Source of the DNA: Bremia lactucae
Lineage: Eukaryota; Oomycota; Peronosporomycetes; Peronosporales; Peronosporaceae
Direction: 5' to 3'
DNA: 14,891 nt
Assembly (NCBI RefSeq): GCF_004359215.1
Contig: NW_027152192.1
Span: 5,646-20,536, forward strand
The notes below the pieces were generated by a model. The model saw only the letters and a list, made by a program, of their open reading frames with translations, did not search any database and was not told the origin of the DNA. Below, piece by piece: positions 8,739 through 14,891 of this stretch (position 1 is its first letter; every line of letters begins with the position of its first letter). The position numbers and the translations under genes were made by a program.

Positions 8739-8822
8739 TAAACTCAAAATATAACTTACTTTCCGGTTTGCAATCTCGACCGTAAGCCATCTTCAAGCTC
8801 ATAGCGATAACGTAAATCAACA

Positions 8823-9048
8823 CTAGTGACTGGCGACAAATAAAGTCATTCGACGCTCCGCATTCCACTAGGGCTCTAAAAGACAAATCATTTGTCACTT
8901 TTAACTTCAAGGTGATGAGGGATACCTCATCACCAGGTGCAGAGACACATAATGATTGTGTGTCTGGAGCAACTTTAGTCAAGAGATTTGCAAATTCTCT
9001 TGAGGTTGCTGGATCAGTAGGGCGTTGCGCCCCTACTAACCCCAGGGC
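8823..9048 (-). pseudogene. Ty3/gypsy protease fragment, inverted
   Basis: Read on minus, the frame contains VECGASNDF followed by RQSL, the flap-strand and active-site region of a retropepsin-like domain. Upstream is a linker resembling the gag-protease junction of oomycete gypsy elements (GDEVSLITLKLKV). The expected catalytic D-S/T-G reads ECG, so the catalytic aspartate is replaced by glutamate and this copy is probably inactive. The fragment is cut on its C-terminal side by the copia insertion at 8822/8823. At about 9048 it meets a gag fragment running the opposite way. The exact junction is uncertain by roughly 10 bp. Confidence 0.7.
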
Positions 9049-9715
9049 TGAGTTCAGAGCTCGTTCAGAGCTTCTGAGACTCAAGCAAGGCAAGCGTGAT
9101 GTTCACGCATATGCCCAGCTCGTTCGACTCTTAGCGAGTTGTATTACAAATAACCCAATCCATGGACACATGTTAATAACGGTGTTCATGCAAGGTCTTA
9201 CGGATGGTCCCGTAAAGACCCACCTGTTCCACCTAGAACTGGATACGCTTGAAGGAGCAATATTCGTTGCGGAACAGGAGGACTATAGCTTTAGACAGGC
9301 TCAAGCTAGTTCGTCATCGTATCGTCCTCCAAGACGACACGAGTTAGGAGGTCCAGAATCCATGGACCTCTCTTACGTCGAAAGCGAAAGATCTCGCTTT
9401 TCGAGCAATAAGCGATTGCAGAAATGCCATCGATGCCAAATATTAGGACACTACGCTCATGAGTGTGGTGCCCACGCCCAGCACCGAAAGGCACTGAACG
9501 TAATTTTAGACTGTACGCAAAAAAGGGCAACGGTCGCGAGTCCGACGTTGTTGCGTAATCGCAACAGCGAGGCGGCCCGCCAACATAGCGTAACGTTATT
9601 CAACAGTGCTCAGATAGCGTCCGTCTTTTTTATGAAGCATCAAAAGAAATTTAAGTTTGAAAGACGTAGTTTTTTCTTTGTAATTTTAAGAAAGGTAGGC
9701 TCCTGTCAACCCTAA
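9049..9715 (+). pseudogene. gag: Ty3/gypsy gag fragment with CCHC zinc knuckle
   Basis: The plus frame from about 9049 reads as a retrotransposon capsid-like region (motifs such as KQGKRDVHAYAQ and FMQGLTDG). A basic, serine-rich linker follows, then a zinc knuckle C-X2-C-X4-H-X4-C (CHRC...HYAHEC) at 9425-9466, which in Gag binds RNA. The open frame nominally begins at 8912, but its first ~46 codons are the antisense of the inverted protease fragment and are not gag. Beyond about 9580 the frame reads through low-similarity, A/T-rich sequence to a stop at 9713-9715. The N-terminal part of gag is missing. Confidence 0.72.
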
Positions 9716-10355
9716 GCCCAGATCGACGATAGCTATCCACAGTTGTTAAAGTGCGCTCGCGTCCTGCCTCACAAAACATTCAGACCAAATTTTTTTTTAA
9801 GTACTGAGCTGCTAAATATATCTTTCTGTTACCTATCTGTTCGATGAATAGTCGAATTGATGCAACTATTATTCATCTTGCTCAATTCTAAAGATGGTCT
9901 ATGCTTGTAGGATTGTTAGTTGTGGCCAAGACTAGAAAACCAAAATTAAGAGTACTAATTGAGTGTTTTATTTGTGAGTGAAAAGATCTCACGTCCTCTC
10001 ACGTCCATTCATCCATGCGAAACGTTGTTGGCTATACGTTCCTATCGACCCCATTGGTCATAATCACGTCACTTTCTTTTTCAGCAACAAAAGCGGGGAC
10101 GTAAAGCACTATCTGGCAGGATGACGCTGATGAACCCATCCTTTCTTACACATGCCCATATGTAGTTTTCGAGTTGCAACAGCACCTTTAACAATTTCCT
10201 TACAAGTACTTATACCCTGTCCACTCATAAATCACCTCTCTACTATACTACGTCGTCAGCGATATTACTTGAGTTAGTTTTAGAGGCCTCATGCAAAAAA
10301 CTAAACAGTGGCAGCATCACCTAACGATCTGAGCTTAAATGTGGAGAGTAGACTC
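9716..10355. other. Unassigned AT-rich stretch
   Basis: No convincing coding frame, RNA gene or element end was found on either strand. It contains a run of nine T near 9789 and an imperfect hairpin around 9845-9880 (GATGAATAGT against ACTATTATTCATC). It could be old transposon remnant or host intergenic DNA. Confidence 0.4.
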
Positions 10356-10406
10356 AAGTGGCTCAGCGTAATAAGTGGCTCAGCGTAATAAGTGGCTCAG
10401 CGTAAT
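10356..10406 (+). repeat. 17-bp tandem repeat x3
   Basis: Three exact units of AAGTGGCTCAGCGTAAT at 10356-10372, 10373-10389 and 10390-10406. It is unrelated in sequence to the 17-bp repeat in the copia LTR. No coding role is visible. Confidence 0.92.
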
Positions 10407-10753
10407 AATTGCCCGACTTCAGTGGTCCTTGAACGTAACAATTCAATAAGCGCTATCCCATATAGTTTTTGAGTAAGAGAAAGTTTGACTCTATAGTGAT
10501 GCGTCGTGTACTCAGCCGTTAGAAGAATTTCATATTTAGAGTCAAATTGATATCCTGGCACACCATTTTCGCTCTCCAGCAATGGTTGCATTTTGCCCAA
10601 TCAATGCATAATTACATTTTCAGCTCATGGTAACTAAATAAACCAGTCAATATTACACCAACATACTAACTTGCTTTGATTACTAAACATTTTCGACACT
10701 AACGATAAAATCAAAAACTATTCTGAAGCGTTAGAAACAAAGAGAATAATATT
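10407..10753. other. Unassigned stretch next to tRNA-Arg
   Basis: No recognised gene. A minus-strand open frame of about 67 codons (10600 to 10397) exists but lacks an ATG at its upstream end, ends inside the 17-bp repeat and resembles nothing I know. Runs AAAA (10706-10709 region) and AAAAA (10713-10717) on plus could act as minus-strand Pol III terminators for the tRNA-Arg gene. Confidence 0.4.
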
Positions 10754-10826
10754 TACGCGACGCGGGACTCGAACCCGCAACCCCCAGATTCGAAGTCTGA
10801 TACGCTATCCATTGCGCCAGCCGCGC
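10754..10826 (-). tRNA. tRNA-Arg(TCG)
   Basis: A 73-nt cloverleaf on minus. Acceptor strand GCGCGGC pairs with GTCGCGT (G6:U67 and a terminal G1:U72 wobble), D arm GGCGCAATGGATAGCG, anticodon loop CTTCGAA with anticodon TCG reading CGA, T arm GCGGG-TTCGAGT-CCCGC, discriminator A73. Both the A box (TGGCGCAATGG) and the B box (GGTTCGAGTCC) fit. No CCA is encoded and there is no intron. T-runs suitable for Pol III termination lie about 37 nt past its 3' end. It is a single copy, unlike the alanine array on either side. The wobble first pair is slightly unusual, but the fold is otherwise sound. Confidence 0.9.
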
Positions 10827-10867
10827 TGATTATTTCACACTTTTCAATGTTTAAATATTAACAGCAA

Positions 10868-11171
10868 CACGGTGCGTCATCCCAGGTACAGGAGTTTGTA
10901 CCGGTTGTAACCTCAACAGTTCTGCCTGTTGAGCGCCTTGCTGATTCAGCAAGGCTCCATTCTCCTTCATCTCGTCAGTTCATGTTGTATGAACTTGGCG
11001 ATGGCTGAAATGGAGGGCATCTCTGTCCAAATCGGACAGCATGGCCAAGATGGCATCGTTTCCTACGGTCGAACGCATTCGTTCGACCGCACTCCTTTCG
11101 ATGTCACTTAGAAAGGAGTAGCTTTCACGCGAAACGTGATGCGTATTCCCACTATCATCTAACATGTCCAT
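10868..11171 (-). pseudogene. gag: Gypsy gag N-terminal fragment, frameshifted
   Basis: An ATG at 11171 opens a 63-codon frame (starting MDMLDDSGNTHH) that stops at about 10980. From about 10970 a different frame continues as a glutamine- and leucine-rich stretch (GALLNQQGAQQAELLRL), which suggests a frameshift rather than a natural end. Its position, just after the LTR and primer site, is where gag should begin. The assignment rests on that position and composition, since I cannot align it. It is too short to be functional. Confidence 0.55.
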
Positions 11172-11211
11172 GTTAGATGAAGGAAATGTGGTCCTTGGAC
11201 GGACTACAAAG

Positions 11212-11219
11212 TGCTACCA
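11212..11219 (-). other. Primer-binding site, initiator-Met type
   Basis: On minus, TGGTAGCA begins 2 nt after the LTR end. It is complementary to the 3' end TGCTACCA of many eukaryotic initiator tRNA-Met molecules. Only 8 nt match clearly, so the primer identity is probable but not certain. Confidence 0.6.
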
Positions 11220-11221
11220 GG

Positions 11222-11664
11222 TGTAACGGAGCACTACGACTTGTACTGCTTCAGTACAAGTCCACTTCGCACTGTTTCAGTTGCGAAGGGTGCCTTACGT
11301 CACTTCGCGTACACTAGAATGTGCAGAGGAAGACTTCTCTTTAAGGTTACTAGCTTAAAGAGGGTAAAATGAAAACTGTATTAATATAATTAAGTATCTC
11401 TTCTTTCTATCTCTTAATGCTAACTTAATCATAAACTAATACTAAACATGCAATCGAAATCTTATCTGTCTCTCTCTCTTTGTTTACGTTTACAGCTGAT
11501 TAGTCTGCGGGATAAATAGATATAATGGCCTATACCTATTTATGGATAAGATTTCTGAACATTACTATATAGAGTAATATTCTCCAAATATTATCTACCT
11601 TTAGATAATATATTAATTAACAACCTTTAAGTGTTAATTTCATGTAACGATACACCCCGTTACA
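11222..11664 (-). repeat. Gypsy 5' LTR (443 bp)
   Basis: The ends are perfect 8-base inverted repeats, TGTAACGG...CCGTTACA. TATA-like sequence (ATAAATAGGTATAGG on minus) lies near the middle, consistent with a promoter. The region near 11222-11300 contains an internal hairpin formed by CTTGTACTG and CAGTACAAG. Confidence 0.82.
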
Positions 11665-11871
11665 TATGTGCATCACGTACACAATGGTGTGTCACTACGT
11701 GAACCTCACTCGAGTGGCAGGACAAACCTTTTTACACAAAGTAATTGACTTCCCGTCAAGTGTACTTAACACATGTATAGCCTAAGACAGCTAGCCAGTA
11801 ACTGTGTACGTAAAGTACTCCGAGGCACTTCACCTCTACTGTTATCAGTGCAGGATGGCTTGTACTGTATC
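11665..11871. other. Spacer between two gypsy LTR copies
   Basis: A 207-bp stretch between the complete LTR and an LTR fragment of the same family. It holds no gene or primer site that I recognise. It could be target DNA or an internal remnant of another element. Confidence 0.35.
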
Positions 11872-11961
11872 TGTAACGGGAACTACGACTTGTACTGCTT
11901 CAGTACAAGTCCACTTCGCACTGCTTCAGTTGCGAGTGGTGCCTTAGTTATTTCACATACA
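11872..11961. repeat. Gypsy LTR fragment
   Basis: Begins TGTAACGGG and follows the terminal ~85 bp of the LTR at 11222-11664 closely (including the CTTGTACTG/CAGTACAAG hairpin), with a few changes. It is cut off by the N run that starts at 11962. By analogy it is the minus-strand 3' end of an LTR. Confidence 0.8.
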
Positions 11962-11985
11962 NNNNNNNNNNNNNNNNNNNNNNNN
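11962..11985. other. Assembly gap (24 N)
   Basis: Separates the gypsy LTR fragment from tandem-array sequence that resumes at unit offset ~164. Confidence 0.97.
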
Positions 11986-12253
11986 AGCAGCGATGCCCCG
12001 TCCATATCATCCTCTCTTAATTTTAACCACCATGCTATTCACAGTGCTGGTCGCTAAAGTTTATTTTATGTTGGCCGATTCTCCTATCATATATGAGTCA
12101 TTGACGGGTGAAATGCAACTGCTTAAGTTGGTAGCAACTACGATTTGCGTGCAGTCACTGTACAGTGGAAGGAAACAACAACAATATTATCGATTCCACA
12201 GTGCGTGATAACGAACCAAATCATCTAGATATCTTTTCATCCCTTGCAAGTGC

Positions 12254-12326
12254 TGGACACTGGGGGTATCGATCCCCCTACCTCCCGCATGCGAAGCGGG
12301 CGCTCTACCATTTGAGCTAAGCGCCC
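12254..12326 (-). tRNA. tRNA-Ala(CGC), array copy 11
   Basis: Same sequence as the consensus copy at 3515-3587; the upstream neighbour unit (from 12355) is of the diverged type. Confidence 0.93.
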
Positions 12327-12597
12327 TCTCAGATCAATCGATATTCTACTTGACATGATAAAAACGACGACACGTGCTTTAGTGAGCACTTACATGGCGA
12401 CTGATACGTTGGATGCGCGCTGCCTCGATCATCACACAGCTCTTAGTACTTACATATCTATTAAAGTCCTTCACTGTTAGTTCGGTTCAGCAAAGGACCT
12501 CTGTTGAGTGCTCTGAAAGCAGCGATGCCCCGTCCATATCGTCCTCTATTACTTTTAACCACCATGCTATTCACAGTGCTGGTCGCTAAAGCTAATT

Positions 12598-12740
12598 NNN
12601 NNNNNNNNNNNNNNNNNNNNNNNNNNNNNNNNNNNNNNNNNNNNNNNNNNNNNNNNNNNNNNNNNNNNNNNNNNNNNNNNNNNNNNNNNNNNNNNNNNNN
12701 NNNNNNNNNNNNNNNNNNNNNNNNNNNNNNNNNNNNNNNN
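12598..12740. other. Assembly gap (143 N) within the array
   Basis: The left side stops at unit offset ~242 and the right side resumes at offset ~71, so the N length does not fit the repeat register. Confidence 0.97.
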
Positions 12741-13101
12741 CGATCATCACACCGCTCTTAGTACTCACATATCTATTGAATGCTCTTCATTGATAGTTCG
12801 GTTCAGCAAAGGACCTCTGTTGAGTGCTCTGAAAGCAGCGATGCCCCGTCCATATCATCCTCTCTTAATTTTAATTACCATGCTATTCACAGTGCTGGTC
12901 GCTAAAGTTTATTTTATGTTGGCCGATTCTCCTATCATATATGAGTCATTGACGGGTGAAATGCAACTGCTTAAGTTGGTAGCAACTACGATTTGCGTGC
13001 AGTCACTGTACAGTGGAAGGAAACAACAACAATATTATCGATTCCACAGTGCGTGATAACGAACCAAATCATCTAGATATCTTTTCATCCCTTGCAAGTG
13101 C

Positions 13102-13174
13102 TGGACACTGGGGGTATCGATCCCCCTACCTCCCGCATGCGAAGCGGGCGCTCTACCATTTGAGCTAAGCGCCC
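13102..13174 (-). tRNA. tRNA-Ala(CGC), array copy 12
   Basis: Same sequence as the consensus copy; 533 bp from copy 13. Confidence 0.93.
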
Positions 13175-13634
13175 TCTCAGATCAATCGATATTCTACTTG
13201 ATATGATAAAAACGACGACACGTGCTTTAGAAAGCTCTTACATGGCGACTGATACGATGGATGCGCGCTCCGACGATCATCACACCGCTCTTAGTACTCA
13301 CATATCTATTGAATGCTCTTCATTGATAGTTCGGTTCAGCAAAGGACCTCTGTTGAGTGCTCTGAAAGCAGCGATGCCCCGTCCATATCATCCTCTCTTA
13401 ATTTTAACCACCATGCTATTCACAGTGCTGGTCGCTAAAGTTTATTTTATGTTGGCCGATTCTCCTATCATATATGAGTCATTGACGGGTGAAATGCAAC
13501 TGCTTAAGTTGGTAGCAACTACGATTTGCGTGCAGTCACTGTACAGTGGAAGGAAACAACAACAATATTATCGATTCCACAGTGCGTGATAACGAACCAA
13601 ATCATCTAGATATCTTTTTATCCCTTGCAAGTGC

Positions 13635-13707
13635 TGGACACTGGGGGTATCGACCCCCCTACCTCCCGCATGCGAAGCGGGCGCTCTACCATTTGAGCTA
13701 AGCGCCC
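13635..13707 (-). tRNA. tRNA-Ala(CGC), array copy 13, T-loop variant
   Basis: One change at base 13654 makes position 54 a G instead of the A found in other copies. This is in the T loop and B box, where most tRNAs have T54. The stems are all intact. Rightmost tRNA of the array, next to the decayed terminal unit. Confidence 0.88.
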
Positions 13708-14049
13708 TCTGAGATCAATCGATATTCTACTTGATATGATAAAAACGACGACACGTGCTTTAGTAAGCACTTACATGGCGACTGATGCGATGGGTGCGCG
13801 CTGCCTCGATCATCACACAGCTATAAGTACTCCTAGATCTGTAAGAAGCTCTTTATTAATAGTTCGATTCAGCAAAGGACATCTGTTGAATGCTCTGCGA
13901 GCAGCAATGCTTCGTCAATATCATCTTCCTACTATCCACGACCATGCTTTTAACAGTGCGGGTTGCTAAAGCTCATTTTTGTTGTACTATGTTTGTTACC
14001 TAATTTCCAAAATTGTCAGCAAGCCAAAAATAATTAATAGGGAGGCGCT

Positions 14050-14063
14050 AGTGAGCGCTCACT
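14050..14063. other. 14-bp perfect palindrome
   Basis: AGTGAGCGCTCACT lies between the end of the tRNA array and the left terminus of the MULE-like element, in a GCGC-rich patch. No function is assigned; it may be part of a longer element end. Confidence 0.5.
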
Positions 14064-14080
14064 TTTCGCTATTGAGCGCG

Positions 14081-14139
14081 CAACCTAGCTTATAGAACCC
14101 TGTACGTCTCTTTTATTGGTCGAAATAGTACTATAATAA
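14081..14139 (+). repeat. MULE left terminal inverted repeat
   Basis: Pairs with 14833-14891 in inverted orientation. Mismatches are concentrated in the outer 16 bases and at scattered inner sites. Its true outer edge could lie slightly further left. Confidence 0.8.
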
Positions 14140-14249
14140 ACTGCGTTGTAACGGGCGAAAATGTACAGCAAGTAAAATGGCCGTAAATTCCAAAAATCGG
14201 TCATGGTAGGCTCAGACAAACATCATTTACGACAATTAACACTCAAGGC

Positions 14250-14790
14250 CTGAGACCTTCCGCCAAATACAGCTGTACAGCGAGGTGATTGTACAAGTCG
14301 CGAGGTGTAATCGTGACACTCTTTCTTTGCAGGGTTCTAACAATTCACGTGGGCTTGAGCCGGGCGATAGACAGTTAAATGACCTCTTATTGCTGTTCTG
14401 CTTCACGGCACGATTTCTGGGATGTGCAGAAGGTTCGGCGAAAGGCTCGTGGTTGTGAACATTGACTGTTATTTCCACTGTCCAGACTGTCCTTTCCTGC
14501 GTCTCTTCCATTTCCTTTTTCCTGACGGTGAGGCAAGAGAAGGCACATCCATTGCTACATATTGCAGTGACACGCTCACGCTGAACACTAGGTGCCAACT
14601 GCTTTGCCTTCCCGCATTAGGGCATTTCAGAACAACAGCTCTAATGTCACCGTCTTTCCTATTCCCTACACGTCGCTTTGTTTTAATGGACAAAATAAAG
14701 CTCTCGTCCTTCATACACGCGTCTGACAGCTGCGCGAGCATCATCGAAGGTGGTAAATACGCGCTCTTTGATTGATTCTATGTTGCTCAT
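14250..14790 (-). pseudogene. MULE transposase N-terminus (FAR1/WRKY-GCM1-like), frameshifted
   Basis: Read on minus, an ATG at 14788-14790 begins a frame with TTFDDARAAVRR. About 28 codons later homology moves to a second frame (KDESFILSI, then DGDIRAVVLKC), and from about 14598 to a third with CSNGCAFS and a later W...VHNHEP motif. Spaced C, C and HNH residues fit the zinc-binding FAR1/WRKY-GCM1-type domain at the N-terminus of many MULE transposases, which recognises element ends. A last in-register fragment (TITPRDLYN) lies at about 14290-14320 in another frame. At least three frameshifts and the absence of the DDE core make it a clear pseudogene. Family assignment rests on motif recall, not alignment. 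Confidence 0.65.
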
Positions 14791-14832
14791 TGCAGAATTT
14801 GAGATGAATTTAAAGACAGGAATCTTATAAGT

Positions 14833-14891
14833 ATATTGTAGTACCATTTCGACCAATCAAAGAGACGTACAGGGTACCAAAAGCTAGGGTG
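14833..14891 (-). repeat. MULE right terminal inverted repeat
   Basis: Inverted match to 14081-14139. It ends at or beyond the last base of the window. Confidence 0.8.

Larger units (their letters stand above)
7993..8822 (+). mobile_element. Second copia copy, 3' end only
   Basis: Bases 7993-8059 match the end of the first element's pol and its polypurine tract (2344-2410), with one change that turns a TTA codon into TAA. The LTR follows. Everything upstream is lost at the gap. The 3' flank (CTAGT, 8823-8827) is gypsy protease sequence, so this copy inserted into a gypsy fragment, and a CTAGT duplication is predicted on its missing 5' side. Confidence 0.88.
8060..8822 (+). repeat. Copia LTR, second copy, split by an insertion
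   Basis: Starts TGTTGAAG and ends ATCAACA like the 443-bp LTR at 2411-2853, but is 763 bp because of a 320-bp gain (306-bp insert plus a duplicated target). It differs from the first LTR by scattered substitutions and by a clearer 17-bp tandem repeat near its 3' end, so the two are separate insertions of one family, not a recent duplication. Confidence 0.88.
10860..11664 (-). mobile_element. Ty3/gypsy retrotransposon, 5' end only
   Basis: Read on minus, the order is LTR (11664 to 11222), a 2-nt spacer, a tRNA primer site, a short leader, and a gag start. It is truncated at about 10860, just short of the tRNA-Arg gene. The orientation rests on the primer site and on gag, both pointing away from the LTR toward lower coordinates. 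Pol is entirely absent. Confidence 0.8.
11986..13984. repeat. tRNA-Ala tandem array, right block
   Basis: Resumption of the 533-bp unit in the same orientation. Unit landmarks lie at 12355, 13203 and 13736, with one more start implied at 12670 inside the N run 12598-12740. Units ending at 12254-12354 and 12741-13735 are near-identical to the left-block consensus. The unit at 12355 is a diverged type resembling the first left-block unit. The last unit, from 13736, is the most diverged; homology fades at about offset 248, which marks a real array end. Three tRNA-Ala genes are visible, and at least one more should lie in the gap. Confidence 0.95.
14081..14891 (-). mobile_element. Mutator-like (MULE) DNA element with long inverted termini
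   Basis: The left end (14081-~14139) and the reverse complement of the window's right end (~14833-14891) match over about 59 bp, sharing CCCTGTACGTCTCTTT and ATTGGTCGAAAT with few mismatches. Between them lies minus-strand sequence resembling the N-terminal zinc-binding part of MULE transposases. At about 0.8 kb the element lacks the catalytic core, so it is a deletion derivative. The right terminus may extend past the window, so the expected 8-11 bp target duplication cannot be tested. Confidence 0.75.

Noticed and set aside
8912..9048. Extension of the gag frame upstream to the ATG at 8912
   Set aside because: This stretch is the reverse strand of the inverted protease fragment, whose minus-strand reading is far more protein-like. 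The open plus frame here is incidental.
10397..10600. A 67-codon minus-strand open frame
   Set aside because: It has no ATG at its upstream end, terminates inside a 17-bp tandem repeat and shows no recognisable motif. It could be an exon remnant, but nothing in the sequence supports that.
10929..11111. A plus-strand ORF opposite the gypsy gag fragment
   Set aside because: It is the shadow of the minus-strand gag start, which fits the LTR and primer-site arrangement.
14422..14775. A 117-codon plus-strand ORF in the MULE-like element
   Set aside because: It is antisense to the zinc-binding motif fragments (C, C and HNH) and has no recognisable features of its own.

Overview
The window looks like repeat-rich genomic DNA of an oomycete (Phytophthora or downy-mildew type). 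I infer this from the mix of Ty1/copia and Ty3/gypsy retroelements, a Mutator-like (MULE) element with a zinc-binding domain, and eukaryotic tRNA genes without an encoded CCA. I recognise no intact host protein-coding gene; apart from tRNAs, every recognisable coding stretch is a decayed transposable element.

Layout. (1) 1-2853: 3' part of a plus-strand copia element (protease, integrase, RT, RNase H) with a nonsense codon and an in-frame internal deletion, ending in a 443-bp LTR with TGTTGA/TCAACA termini. (2) 2854-7991: a tandem array of a ~533-bp unit, each unit carrying one minus-strand tRNA-Ala(CGC) gene; ten tRNA copies are present. The copia element sits inside a unit of this array. 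(3) One unresolved base at 7992, then the 3' tail and LTR of a second copy of the same copia family (7993-8822). Its LTR is split by a 306-bp SINE-like insert flanked by a 15/16-bp target-site duplication. (4) 8823-9715: head-to-head fragments of a gypsy element, protease on minus and gag with a CCHC knuckle on plus. (5) 9716-10753: unassigned DNA with a 17-bp x3 tandem repeat, followed by a single tRNA-Arg(TCG) gene on minus. (6) 10860-11664: 5' end of a minus-strand gypsy element (LTR, initiator-Met-type primer site, decayed gag), followed by a second LTR fragment that runs into a gap. (7) 11986-13984: the tRNA-Ala array resumes (three more tRNA copies and two runs of N) and ends in a diverged, truncated unit. 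(8) 14081-14891: a MULE-like element with ~59-bp inverted termini and a multiply frameshifted transposase N-terminus.

The most interesting object is the tRNA-Ala(CGC) tandem array: at least thirteen copies in about 15 kb, with interior units that look identical and diverged units at the edges. Each tRNA is well folded and carries the G3:U70 alanine identity pair, yet has no ordinary T4+ Pol III terminator just downstream. The array has been colonised by retroelements, and the assembly gaps show that its true copy number is not resolved here.
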